Positions 23,280 to 30,015 are shown, counted from the first letter of the stretch. The stretch is DNA of 50,019 bases from Candidatus Gemmiger excrementigallinarum (GCA_019116445.1 DXBP01000045.1:1-50019), one strand, 5' to 3'. A program made the numbers and translations. Notes: generated by a model not told the origin, from the sequence alone.

Positions 23280-23669
23280 TCATTCGATGGTTGCAACTTC
23301 CGGCAGCCACATTTTGGGGTTGAAGTTCAGCGTGTACTTGTACTGGTTCACATCGCCGGAGGTGACATCTTCGACCACATAGGTCACGTTGTCGCTGAGG
23401 CCGATGAAGTGCTTTTTGTACTCACCATTTTCGTCCTCGACCAGAATCTCCAACTGGTTGTCGGCGATATCTGCCGTGATGCTCATCTTGCCGGTCATCT
23501 GGAACAGGACGTCTCCCTGCAGGCAGTTGATAACAGTGATCTGGCGCACGTCGTTGAAGCTGTCCGCCTGCTGTGACAGGTTGTAGGATACGCGCTCTGC
23601 CTCGGTAGAGCATGCGGTCAGTGCCGCCGTCATGGCCAGGCAAGGAAAAAGGAAAAGAAACTTCTTCAT
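23280..23669 (-). CDS. Phage lipoprotein (beta-sandwich type), possible superinfection exclusion
   Basis: A 129-residue protein from ATG 23669 with AAGGAG upstream. Residues 1-20 are a lipoprotein signal peptide ending in the lipobox LTAC (C20). The mature part (STEAERVSYNLSQQADSFND, FQMTGKMSITADIADNQLEI, YVVEDVTSGDVNQYKYTLNF) matches a family I recall as beta-sandwich lipoproteins, spread among Firmicutes phages. Surface lipoproteins made by prophages can block DNA entry of related phages, which is a reasonable but untested idea here. It sits alone between a regulator and a small gene on the opposite strand. Confidence 0.75.
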   Translation of the reverse strand: MKKFLFLFPCLAMTAALTACSTEAERVSYNLSQQADSFNDVRQITVINCLQGDVLFQMTGKMSITADIADNQLEILVEDENGEYKKHFIGLSDNVTYVVEDVTSGDVNQYKYTLNFNPKMWLPEVATIE

Positions 23670-23681
23670 TTGATATACTCC

Positions 23682-23710
23682 TTGTGGTTTATATCCTCCC
23701 GCGGTAAAAT
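23682..23710 (+). promoter_or_regulatory. Promoter for the small plus-strand gene
   Basis: TTGTGG (23682-23687), a 17-base spacer and TAAAAT (23705-23710). A transcript would start about 16 bases before the start codon at 23733, leaving the strong AAGGAGGTG ribosome site intact. The -35 is weak. Confidence 0.5.
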
Positions 23711-23732
23711 AAAGGCGGAAGGAGGTGAAATT

Positions 23733-23924
23733 ATGTCGGATGTAGATTTGAAAGCATTTCCAGAAAACTCTTCTGAAGCGTTGGCCCTTCTTTATGTGCA
23801 GAACCAAGATTTAAAGGGGAAAACTCCAGAAGAGATTTGCGGAATGTATTGGAATGCTTATTATCGAATTCGTCACTGCAACGCAGAAATGCGCAGCACA
23901 GCACATTCACAAACAGATAAGTAA
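23733..23924 (+). CDS. Small plus-strand phage protein
   Basis: A 63-residue protein from ATG 23733, preceded by AAGGAGGTGAAATT, a perfect ribosome site. The sequence MSDVDLKAFPENSSEALALL followed by LKGKTPEEICGMYWNAYYRI is helical and polar. It is the only rightward gene between the leftward lipoprotein and early genes, with its own promoter, so it may be expressed independently, perhaps in the lysogen. The 3' end overlaps the converging gene at 23907 by 18 bases. Family not assigned. Confidence 0.65.
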   Translation: MSDVDLKAFPENSSEALALLYVQNQDLKGKTPEEICGMYWNAYYRIRHCNAEMRSTAHSQTDK

Positions 23925-24047
23925 TTTCGCAATATCAACCATTGCCTCGGAAAGTCCTTCCAATTCCTTTTCCACGGCATTCTGGGAGCGCTCGGAGAGT
24001 AGTTTTAGCTGCTTTTCGAGCGTTTCTTTTATTTCTTTTTCCTCCAT
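23907..24047 (-). CDS. Tiny coiled-coil phage protein
   Basis: A 46-residue protein from ATG 24047, preceded by GGAGGGTAACAAC. The sequence MEEKEIKETLEKQLKLLSER continues as helical text ending VDIAKLLICL, with hydrophobic spacing of a coiled coil. Similar short proteins are common in early regions of Firmicutes phages. It is shorter than usual annotation cut-offs, but the ribosome site is strong. Confidence 0.6.
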   Translation of the reverse strand: MEEKEIKETLEKQLKLLSERSQNAVEKELEGLSEAMVDIAKLLICL

Positions 24048-24051
24048 GTTG

Positions 24052-24159
24052 TTACCCTCCGTTATTGTGGCGATGCGCTTTTACCCAAACAACGATGCTA
24101 TCGAAGTTCCAACCGATGAAAGCGCCGAAAAGACAGCAGATAATTGTAGATAATTTCAG
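24052..24159 (-). CDS. Possible tiny single-pass membrane peptide
   Basis: A 35-residue candidate (KLSTIICCLFGAFIGWNFDS after the start) with one hydrophobic segment, ending GWNFDSIVVWVKAHRHNNGG. AAGGAGG lies seven bases before a CTG codon at 24159, the only start at proper spacing, which is non-standard. Its stop precedes the next gene's ribosome site. Evidence is limited to spacing and hydrophobicity. Confidence 0.35.
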   Translation of the reverse strand: MKLSTIICCLFGAFIGWNFDSIVVWVKAHRHNNGG

Positions 24160-24196
24160 GCAATTCCCTCCTTTGCAGTCCCGACTATAGGGCTGA

Positions 24197-24409
24197 TTAT
24201 GTGGTAGAATCAGGCTGTGATACAACCGAGCGAGTGATTCTCTCAAACGCTTCGTTAAATTCCTGCTCCGCTTTCTTGGGAGAGTAATGTCCGTTGAGAA
24301 CGCCCGAAACGTACTTCGGGTTTTTACCCAATTCAGCTGCGAGCTGCTTGGCCGTTACTCCTGCATTGTGCATTCGCCCAACAAGATTACCGGTCCATTG
24401 TGCAGGCAT
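24197..24409 (-). CDS. Cro-like helix-turn-helix regulator
   Basis: A 70-residue protein from ATG 24409, with AAAGGAGG ten bases upstream. The helix-turn-helix is visible in HNAGVTAKQLAAELGKNPKY and VSGVLNGHYSPKKAEQEF, the form of small phage XRE proteins. It is the first gene leftward of the control region and faces the CI-like gene, so it is the natural Cro. It should bind the TTTGGTTAG-type repeats in the 24410-24649 interval and start the lytic programme. Confidence 0.75.
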   Translation of the reverse strand: MPAQWTGNLVGRMHNAGVTAKQLAAELGKNPKYVSGVLNGHYSPKKAEQEFNEAFERITRSVVSQPDSTT

Positions 24410-24439
24410 ACAAATCTAACCTCCTTTACTCCGCGAAAC

Positions 24440-24468
24440 TTGACTTTGGTTAGATTTTGCGATAAGAT
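24440..24468 (+). promoter_or_regulatory. Rightward lysogeny promoter with operator in its spacer
   Basis: TTGACT (24440-24445), 17-base spacer, TAAGAT (24463-24468). The spacer holds a TTTGGTTAGATTTTGCG repeat, so a bound repressor or Cro would block RNA polymerase. It would drive the CI-like gene and the rightward module, with a leader of about 170 bases. Confidence 0.65.
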
Positions 24469-24621
24469 AAAAGCGCCAACAAATATCAGCGCAAAATCTT
24501 ACCAAAGCCACAGATTGCTTGGGGACATTCTGTCTCTAACCATAGTCAACCCGTATCTATATGGTACCTGAATATAGTTAGAAAGTCAACAACGAAAATC
24601 TGAATTTGGTTAGTTTTAGCG
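24443..24621. promoter_or_regulatory. Cluster of four operator-like repeats between cro and cI
   Basis: Four copies of a G-[AG]-[CA]-T-[TA]-TGGT-[TA]-AG element: plus strand at 24443-24461 and 24605-24621, and minus strand at 24490-24508 and 24536-24547. The first and second are extended by the shared GATTTTGCG and face each other as an inverted pair about 28 bases apart. They lie in the divergent region between the two phage regulators and are the likely sites of CI and Cro binding. Confidence 0.65.
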
Positions 24622-24649
24622 CTCTGCACAAAAAGGGGCGTTGAAAATT

Positions 24650-24991
24650 GTGTTTTATGATGTGTACACCGAACTTTGTAAGCGGAAGGGCGTGAGCAGG
24701 AGCCGTGCGGCTGCCGATATGGGGCTGAGCAATTCTACGGTTACTAAATGGAAAAAGACGGGAGCTACCCCTTCTGGAGATACGATGGCCAAAATTTCTG
24801 CTTATTTTGGTGTATCGGTGGATGATCTCCTGAAGCAGGAAAAGGACCTTGTCCCCAAGAGCAAGGTCACAGACGATGATGTTAAATTCGCGCTGTTTGG
24901 CGGCGGGCCGGTATCAGATGCCCAGTATGAGGAAGTCAAGCAGTTTGTGCGGTTTATAAAGGAGCGCGATGCCCATGGGAAAAAAGAATGA
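24650..24991 (+). CDS. CI-like phage repressor (XRE family)
   Basis: A 113-residue protein from GTG 24650, giving MFYDVYTELCKRKGVSRSRA, the usual opening for this repressor group. A TTG nine bases earlier is possible but sits too near the AAGGGG site. Residues 10-60 hold the XRE helix-turn-helix (AADMGLSNSTVTKWKKTGAT, then ISAYFGVSVDDLL). The C-terminal part (VKFALFGGGPVSDAQYEEVK) is short and lacks a LexA-type peptidase, so it is probably removed by the ImmA-like protease encoded next. It overlaps that gene by 23 bases. Confidence 0.85.
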   Translation: MFYDVYTELCKRKGVSRSRAAADMGLSNSTVTKWKKTGATPSGDTMAKISAYFGVSVDDLLKQEKDLVPKSKVTDDDVKFALFGGGPVSDAQYEEVKQFVRFIKERDAHGKKE

Positions 24992-25379
24992 TTTCTGTGC
25001 CATTGCCGAAAGCAATGGGGTAGAGATCGTTTCCTTTCGGCTGTCCTCTGTGGACAGTATGTCTACAGAGCTGGACGGTCGATGCTATATCGCTATGGAT
25101 AATTCGCGTCAGCACACTGCTGCGGAGGAACAGGCCTGCATCGGCCATGAACTGGGGCATTGCCTGTATGGCGGGTTTTACACCCGTAGTACACCGTTTG
25201 ATGTGATAGAGCGCCACGAGGTGCGTGCTGATCGCTGGTACATACGCCGGGCCATCCCGCGACGGACGCTGTTTCGTCTACTGAAAGAAGGGTACGATGC
25301 CTGGGAGATTGCCGAGCAGCTGAATACCACCGAGGAGTATGTCCGCCGGGCGTATTACTATTACAAGGAGAACCGATGA
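24969..25379 (+). CDS. ImmA/IrrE-family metalloprotease
   Basis: A 136-residue protein starting MPMGKKNDFCAIAESNGVEI. The zinc motif HELGH is at residues 60-64 (ACIGHELGHCLYGGFY), with later acidic residues in VIERHEVRADRWYIRRAIP as third ligand. The C-terminus (EIAEQLNTTEEYVRRAYYYY) resembles a small helix-turn-helix. ImmA-type proteases cleave phage or ICE repressors during the SOS response. Here the gene overlaps its CI-like target and the following Mrr-like gene. AAGGAG lies four bases ahead of the start. Confidence 0.88.
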   Translation: MPMGKKNDFCAIAESNGVEIVSFRLSSVDSMSTELDGRCYIAMDNSRQHTAAEEQACIGHELGHCLYGGFYTRSTPFDVIERHEVRADRWYIRRAIPRRTLFRLLKEGYDAWEIAEQLNTTEEYVRRAYYYYKENR

Positions 25380-26482
25380 AGAAAAAACGAAACAAGAAGT
25401 GGCTTCCCTATGCAATAACCTACATGGTATGGCTGTTCATTCTCCTTCTCGTTGTGCTGAGCGGCAAAACAGAAAGCGGGCAACCGTATCCGGTTGGTAT
25501 GGGGGTAGCAGTTTCCGCTTTTTCTGCGCTACTATTTTCTGTTCCCATTTGGCTCGTGCAGGCTGTGTATATGTTCTTGAGGAGAAAAGGAAAGGCTTGC
25601 TCTACTGGAGAAAATGGGCAACCGCATGTATCTTACACGGAAGAAAAACAACGGAAAAATAATTTTTGCAAATGTCCTGTCCCGAAAGTTATAGAAAACC
25701 GGAAATTGGAGAGGGGAAAGGATGAACTGCGGCAGTTACAGGTTCGGCGGGAAGAAGTAGAAAGGCGCCTTGCAGAATCGGCTCGCCGAGAAGCAGAGTT
25801 TATGCAGCAACAGGAAGCTCATTGCCGTGAACGCAAAGAAAAAATACAGGGCATGGATTATCCCACGCTGCTGAAAGATGCCATTTACTTTGCAAGCAAG
25901 CAAATGTATATCACAAAAGAGGAAATGCGTGACGAATATCCAGGTGTCCCAGCGGCAACAAAACGATGCCTACTGGAAGATCTCTATAAACTGAAAGCAA
26001 TCCAACCAAGGATTCAGGACGGATCATGGCTCAGCCTTCTGGATGAACAGCGTGCTCAAAAATTGATTGCGGAAATGGATGCTGTGCAACCCCGCAGATC
26101 GATCCGGTGTGACACGGATACCGGTGTAGTCATGGATACGATGGAGGGCCACGAGTTTGAATATTTTTGCGCGGACCTGTTGCAACACAATGGATTCACC
26201 GATGTGGAAGTGACCCAGGCAAGTGGTGATTTCGGGATTGATGTTTTGGCCCAAAAAGATGGTGTGACGTACGCGATCCAATGCAAATGTTATGCTGATC
26301 CGGTAGGAAACCACGCTGTACAGGAGGCGTTGTCTGGGGCACAGTTTTATCACTGCATGGTTGCTGTAGTTATGACCAACAACTATTTTACACCGGCAGC
26401 TATTGAAACGGCACAGAGGACGAATGTCCTTTTGTGGAACCGTGATAAGGTTCTGGAAATGGCATCGAGCGGTAACAGGTAA
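25376..26482 (+). CDS. Membrane-anchored Mrr-type restriction endonuclease-like protein
   Basis: A 368-residue protein whose ATG overlaps the protease stop. Residues 9-29 and 41-68 are two membrane segments, and 106-158 a charged coiled coil. A linking region follows (EEMRDEYPGVPAATKRCLLE). Residues 256-358 form an Mrr-like catalytic domain, with MEGHEFEYFCADLLQHNGF, then the nuclease core SGDFGIDVLA (D289) and AIQCKCY (Q302, K304), and VVMTNNYFTPAAIETAQRT. The Asp...Gln-x-Lys set is complete. Placement in the lysogeny module suggests expression in the lysogen, likely for defence against incoming DNA. Specificity is unknown. Confidence 0.82.
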   Translation: MKKKRNKKWLPYAITYMVWLFILLLVVLSGKTESGQPYPVGMGVAVSAFSALLFSVPIWLVQAVYMFLRRKGKACSTGENGQPHVSYTEEKQRKNNFCKCPVPKVIENRKLERGKDELRQLQVRREEVERRLAESARREAEFMQQQEAHCRERKEKIQGMDYPTLLKDAIYFASKQMYITKEEMRDEYPGVPAATKRCLLEDLYKLKAIQPRIQDGSWLSLLDEQRAQKLIAEMDAVQPRRSIRCDTDTGVVMDTMEGHEFEYFCADLLQHNGFTDVEVTQASGDFGIDVLAQKDGVTYAIQCKCYADPVGNHAVQEALSGAQFYHCMVAVVMTNNYFTPAAIETAQRTNVLLWNRDKVLEMASSGNR

Positions 26483-26533
26483 AAATTGAGTACAGACAGT
26501 ACTCGTATTGTAAGGATACAGGAGGAATATACT

Positions 26534-26800
26534 ATGGGTCTTATGGATGATTGGAAAAGGGAGTCCAGCTATTCGGTGGCATCCGGTAACAACTACCACT
26601 ATGTGGTGCTGCAGGTCACATTGAAAGAAAAATTCTTCGGCACCGGTTCCGGTAACCTGACGGAGCTGGAGAACTGCATCAACAAGCAGGCGGCTAAAGG
26701 GTACCGGTTACATACGATTTCCACAGCCAATGGCGGCAGCAAGGGATTTGGCGGCGGTGACCGAATCCAGGCGACTATGGTGTTCGAAAAAATTGAATAA
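26534..26800 (+). CDS. DUF4177-like small protein
   Basis: An 88-residue protein from ATG 26534, preceded by AGGAGGAATATACT. The sequence YHYVVLQVTLKEKFFGTGSG, ELENCINKQAAKGYRLHTIS and ATMVFEKIE has the pattern of the DUF4177 family, small proteins with unknown role. It lies after the Mrr-like gene and before the collagen-like lipoprotein in the lysogeny module. Confidence 0.65.
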   Translation: MGLMDDWKRESSYSVASGNNYHYVVLQVTLKEKFFGTGSGNLTELENCINKQAAKGYRLHTISTANGGSKGFGGGDRIQATMVFEKIE

Positions 26801-26852
26801 CCACGATAAGTTTGAATTAAGAAGGTTCAAATTTTGGGGAGGAAACAACACG

Positions 26853-27446
26853 ATGAATCGGATAGTTATTCCATCGTTATTGTTGGCGACAATGCTTCTT
26901 TCCGCTTGCGGGGCAGATACAACTGACAAAATTCAGATGCAGGTTTCTGACGGTTACATTCAGTATTTTAATGGAGAATCGTGGGAAAACCTTGTGGCGT
27001 TGGAAGAATTGCGCGGCCCGCAGGGAGAGCAGGGGCCTGCTGGGCAGCCTGGCAAAGATGGAAAGGACGGCGTGGACGGAAAAGACGGTGAGGATGGCCA
27101 GGATGGACTTTCCGGTTCGGACGGAAAAGATGGTAAAGATGGAATAGATGGTCAAGATGGAAGAAACGGCAGAGATGGAATTGACGGAGAAAGCTATTCT
27201 GAATGCGAGCATTTATTTAAAAAAACGTCTGAGGGTTCCAAAGCAATCGAAGATTACGGAGATGGAACTTTTCTTTATAGGCGTACTGAGACATGGCAAT
27301 GTGAAAAATGTGGAAAGATGGAAACAAGATATATGGATTTTGAATCATCTCCGCTACCAACGCCGTTTCCAACTCCGACCCCGGTTCCTGACGAGGAAGA
27401 AGACCTAACAGCATCTCCGACCCCAAATGAACAGTTGGAACAATGA
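26853..27446 (+). CDS. Collagen-like lipoprotein
   Basis: A 197-residue protein from ATG 26853 with GGGGAGG upstream. Signal peptide 1-18 ends with the lipobox LSAC (C19), so the protein should be anchored in the outer face of the membrane. Residues 55-114 are 20 uninterrupted Gly-X-Y triplets (GPQGEQGPAGQPGKDGKDG, later GKDGIDGQDGRNG), the collagen pattern expected to form a triple-helical stalk. The C-terminal part contains a CxxC (WQCEKCGK) and a proline/threonine-rich end. As part of the lysogeny module it would change the surface of the lysogen, but binding partner and role are unknown. Confidence 0.85.
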   Translation: MNRIVIPSLLLATMLLSACGADTTDKIQMQVSDGYIQYFNGESWENLVALEELRGPQGEQGPAGQPGKDGKDGVDGKDGEDGQDGLSGSDGKDGKDGIDGQDGRNGRDGIDGESYSECEHLFKKTSEGSKAIEDYGDGTFLYRRTETWQCEKCGKMETRYMDFESSPLPTPFPTPTPVPDEEEDLTASPTPNEQLEQ

Positions 27447-27460
27447 ACGAAAAACACGAG

Positions 27461-27498
27461 TAACAAAAAACGCCCCCGGTGCTGGAACACCGGAGGCG
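27461..27498 (-). terminator. Hairpin with minus-strand T-run before the integrase
   Basis: CGCCCCCGGTG (27471-27481) pairs with CACCGGAGGCG (27488-27498), one mismatch, with TTTTTT on the minus strand at 27470-27465. It could stop leftward transcripts from the integrase or host side; rightward it lacks a T-run. The remaining 110 bases to the integrase hold no gene and no clear promoter. Confidence 0.55.
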
Positions 27499-27606
27499 CT
27501 TGAATAGATCAGCTTGCCTGAAGGCATAACCCGACCTACTGCAATTCGGATTATACCACCTCCGGGCAGGCTTTGACAAGTGTACCCTTTGGGAGGTGGA
27601 TTTTTT

Positions 27607-28740
27607 ATGGAGTGCATTCGTTGCCGACGTCAGATCCCGGAAGATTCCCGCCTGTGCTGCTACTGCGGCAAGCGTCAGAATGGTGTGCCAGCACCTCAAC
27701 GCCGCCAGCACCGCAGGCCCCGTGGGACGGGAAGCGTCTGGAAAGATTCCCGCAACCATGCCAGGCCCTGGGTGGCCAGGGCAGGGGATGGCACCTATAT
27801 CGGCTGTTTCGCAGAACCCAGTGAGGCGGTTCGGGAGCTGGACGCGGTGAATGCGCGCCTGATTGCGCCCGACCGGCAGATGTACACCCTGGCCGATGTG
27901 TACGACCGATGGAGCGTGCTGCATTTCCCAAAGATTACGAAGTCGGCCCAACAATCTTATAAAAACGCCTACCGCAAGGCGGAACCACTGCAGAGCCGCC
28001 GCATGATGGATCTGAAAACCGAAGACTACCAGGAAATCATCACAGCGATGGCGGCCCACAAGGCCAGCCGCAGCCTGTGCGAAAAACAGAGGCAGCTGTT
28101 CAGTCAGCTTTGCCAGTACGCCATGCGCCAGGATATCATCCACACTAACTATGCTCAGGGGCTGGTTTTGCCCTGCGCCAGCGCCCCGCAGACCCGTGTT
28201 TTGAGCGAGGCTGAAGTGCAGGCAATCTGGTCCATGACCGATGACAAGCGCATTGGAGAAACGGCCCGCATTGCGCTGGTGCTGATTTATACGGGCATGC
28301 GGATGAACGAACTGCTCACCGCCCGCCGGGAGAATGTGCACCTGGAGGAGGGCTACCTGGTAGGCGGCGAAAAGACCGAGGCCGGCCGTGACCGCGTGAT
28401 TCCTTTACATGCGGATATCCAGCCATTTATTCGAGAATGGCTGGATGGGAACGATACTGACTTTCTGATCCCGTCCAAGTATGGCATCCCGCGGGACCAC
28501 AACAACGTGCGCAAATCCTTCGGCAGCCTGATGAATAAACTGGGCATCCAGGGCGTGAAGCCCCACACCTGCCGCCACACCGCCGCCACTAAGATGATGG
28601 CCTCCGGGCTGGCGCCGGAGGTTGTGAAGCAGATCCTGGGGCATGCCGATATCACCACCACACTCAACATTTATACACATCCTGACGTCAGTTTGCTGGT
28701 GAATGGAATGGCTACCGTAAATTGGCGTAAGCCTGTATAA
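27607..28740 (+). CDS. Tyrosine recombinase / phage integrase
   Basis: A 377-residue protein from ATG 27607, preceded by GGGAGGTGG. Residues 3-20 form a small zinc ribbon (CIRC and CCYC). Residues 90-190 hold the core-binding SAM-like domain. The catalytic domain has all the key residues: R232 (YTGMRMNELL), K256, H320 and R323 (PHTCRHTAA), H346 (ILGHADITT) and Y356 (LNIYTHPD). It integrates and, with an excisionase, excises the prophage. It stands 50 bases from the tRNA-Gly fragment that forms the right attachment site, the usual arrangement. Confidence 0.95.
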   Translation: MECIRCRRQIPEDSRLCCYCGKRQNGVPAPQRRQHRRPRGTGSVWKDSRNHARPWVARAGDGTYIGCFAEPSEAVRELDAVNARLIAPDRQMYTLADVYDRWSVLHFPKITKSAQQSYKNAYRKAEPLQSRRMMDLKTEDYQEIITAMAAHKASRSLCEKQRQLFSQLCQYAMRQDIIHTNYAQGLVLPCASAPQTRVLSEAEVQAIWSMTDDKRIGETARIALVLIYTGMRMNELLTARRENVHLEEGYLVGGEKTEAGRDRVIPLHADIQPFIREWLDGNDTDFLIPSKYGIPRDHNNVRKSFGSLMNKLGIQGVKPHTCRHTAATKMMASGLAPEVVKQILGHADITTTLNIYTHPDVSLLVNGMATVNWRKPV

Positions 28741-28789
28741 GACCTGTATAAACTTGTTTTTTGCCGTTTCAACGTGCAGAAACCTATAC

Positions 28790-28834
28790 TTCCCAAGCAG
28801 TAGGTGGCGAGTTCGAGACTCGTATCCCGCTCCA
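28790..28834 (+). other. attR: 3' part of tRNA-Gly(CCC) left after prophage insertion
   Basis: From the anticodon loop (TTCCCAA) the sequence continues as a tRNA: anticodon 3' stem GCAGT, variable region, T-arm GCGAG-TTCGAGA-CTCGT, acceptor 3' strand ATCCCGC, discriminator T and encoded CCA (28832-28834). The bases before it do not pair as the anticodon 5' stem, so the 5' half is missing. This is the displaced host 3' end; the reconstituted tRNA gene should be at the far left end of the prophage. Confidence 0.85.
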
Positions 28835-28885
28835 AAAACGCCTTGAATTGAACGGTGATTCGTTGATTCAAGGCGTTTTCTTTTT
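28835..28885 (+). terminator. Terminator of the original tRNA gene
   Basis: AAAACGCCTTGAAT (28835-28848) and ATTCAAGGCGTTTT (28866-28879) are perfect inverted arms of 14 bases with a 17-base loop, followed by CTTTTT. It directly abuts the tRNA CCA end, marking the start of host sequence. Confidence 0.85.
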
Positions 28886-28957
28886 GCGCAATCGGCGGCA
28901 AGAAAGCCAAAAACGCATTTTGGTAAGAAGAAACCGGATCAGGCACAAGAAAATTCC

Positions 28958-28986
28958 TTGACAAGCGGTGCTTTTTCTGCTAAAAT
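28958..28986 (+). promoter_or_regulatory. Promoter of rpmE
   Basis: TTGACA (28958-28963), 17-base spacer, TAAAAT (28981-28986). It is the only strong promoter between the tRNA terminator and rpmE. Confidence 0.8.
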
Positions 28987-28992
28987 ACTTTA

Positions 28993-29122
28993 GCAATCGT
29001 TCAGATGGCTGCTCCATTCGCACAGGATGGTGAATGCTGGTAGCCGCAATTCGAAGATTGTGATGAGCACATATATCAAGTATGGCTCCCGTAATCATGA
29101 TCGAGAAAGAGGTGAAATAACC
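28993..29122 (+). promoter_or_regulatory. Structured rpmE leader, possible L31-responsive element
   Basis: The leader of about 130 bases contains nested complementary arms (GGCT with AGCC outside; CATT with AATG and CAC with GTG inside, between 29003 and 29045). Leaders bound by L31 itself are known in several bacterial groups, so this is a candidate for autogenous control. The pairing seen is short and unproven. Confidence 0.3.
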
Positions 29123-29329
29123 ATGAAGAAGGGCATCCATCCGAACTATGTGGACTGCACCATTACCTGTGCCTGCGGCAACGTGATTCACACCCGTGAT
29201 ACCAAGCCGGAGATCCACGTCGAAGTTTGCAGCAAGTGCCATCCGTTCTACACCGGCAAGCAGAAGCTGGTCGATACCGGTGGCCGTGTCGAGCGTTTCA
29301 AGCGTCGTTACGCCAACGTCGGCAAATAA
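29123..29329 (+). CDS. rpmE: 50S ribosomal protein L31
   Basis: A 68-residue protein starting [20 protein letters not shown], with AAAGAGGTG upstream. The two cysteine sites (CACG and CSKC) that bind zinc are both present, making it the zinc-type L31. The C-terminus [16 protein letters not shown] is typical. L31 forms a bridge between the large and small subunit near the central protuberance. It is monocistronic, with its own promoter and terminator. It is the first intact host gene next to the prophage. Confidence 0.96.
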   Translation: MKKGIHPNYVDCTITCACGNVIHTRDTKPEIHVEVCSKCHPFYTGKQKLVDTGGRVERFKRRYANVGK

Positions 29330-29343
29330 GTTTGTTTGCATTG

Positions 29344-29374
29344 TACCCCAGATGGAAACATCTGGGGTATTTTT
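29344..29374 (+). terminator. Terminator of rpmE
   Basis: TACCCCAGATG, loop GAAA, CATCTGGGGTA, then TTTTT: a perfect 11-bp stem immediately after the rpmE stop. Confidence 0.92.
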
Positions 29375-29397
29375 GGCTGTCCGTAAGGAGTTTTCTT

Positions 29398-30015
29398 ATG
29401 TCCGATTACAAGACCATCCGTGGGGTATCGACTTTTGAATATGAAGAAAAGCGCAGCCGCTTTATTGGGACGGCGGCTTTTGCCGATACCGAGGAAAAAG
29501 CACTGGCGATTCTGAACGGCGTCCGTGCGGCCAACCGGACGGCCCGGCATAATGTGTATGCCTATGTGTTGCAGAATGGCCGCGCACGCTATTCGGATGA
29601 TGGAGAGCCGGCCAAGACGGCAGGCACCCCGGTGCTGGAAGCTATCGGCCACGCGGAACTTTCGGATGTGATCGTGGTGGTCACGCGGTACTTCGGGGGA
29701 ATCCTGCTGGGAACCGGGGGACTGGTGCGAGCGTATACGGCGGCGGCTTCCGGTGCCTTGCAGAAAGCAGAACTCGTCACAATGCGCCTGGTGGTAGATT
29801 GCAGCCTGCGGGTGCCCTACGCTTTGTTTGAACAGGTACAGCGTATGGTGGCGGCTTCCGGTGCCAAATTGCAGGAGCCTGTCTTTGAGGATGCCGTAAC
29901 ACTGTTGTGGCGGATGCCGTCGGGGGAGGAGAGAGCACTCTGTGCGTCGCTGTCTGAACTGACACGGGGGGCGGCTTCGGTGCAGGTTTCGGCTCCGGCG
30001 TATGCACCGTTTTGA
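29398..30015 (+). CDS. yigZ: YigZ/IMPACT-family protein
   Basis: A 205-residue protein starting MSDYKTIRGVSTFEYEEKRS, with AAGGAG upstream. The N-terminal domain shows the UPF0029 signature: RSRFIGTAAF, then ARHNVYAYVL, YSDDGEPAKTAGTPVLEAI and VTRYFGGILLGTGGLVRAY. The C-terminal 70 residues form the small DUF1949-type domain. Bacterial members are conserved but lack a settled function; eukaryotic IMPACT regulates the kinase GCN2. Length is normal. Confidence 0.9.
   Translation: MSDYKTIRGVSTFEYEEKRSRFIGTAAFADTEEKALAILNGVRAANRTARHNVYAYVLQNGRARYSDDGEPAKTAGTPVLEAIGHAELSDVIVVVTRYFGGILLGTGGLVRAYTAAASGALQKAELVTMRLVVDCSLRVPYALFEQVQRMVAASGAKLQEPVFEDAVTLLWRMPSGEERALCASLSELTRGAASVQVSAPAYAPF

Larger units (their letters stand above)
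1..28834. mobile_element. Siphovirus-type temperate prophage, left end outside window
   Basis: A contiguous block of phage genes runs from the window start to a tRNA-Gly 3' fragment at 28790-28834. It contains terminase, portal, MuF, scaffold, capsid, head-tail joining, major tail, tape measure and tail-tip genes on the minus strand. An early and replication module precedes them, and a rightward lysogeny module with integrase lies at the right end. Every structural gene seen is intact in reading frame, so the element looks recent and possibly functional. Lysis genes and the intact tRNA must lie left of position 1. Gene order matches long-tailed (A118/TP901-like) phages of Firmicutes. The right boundary is well supported; the left is unseen. 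Confidence 0.95.

Noticed and set aside
24981-25395. Minus-strand frames opposite the protease gene
   Set aside because: They are antisense to the ImmA-like gene with its intact HELGH motif and lack ribosome sites.
26853-27446. Collagen-like gene as a tail fibre
   Set aside because: It has a lipobox signal peptide and lies in the lysogeny module, far from and opposite to the tail genes.
28790-28834. Functional tRNA gene
   Set aside because: Only the 3' part is present; the D-arm and 5' acceptor are absent and the bases upstream do not pair.
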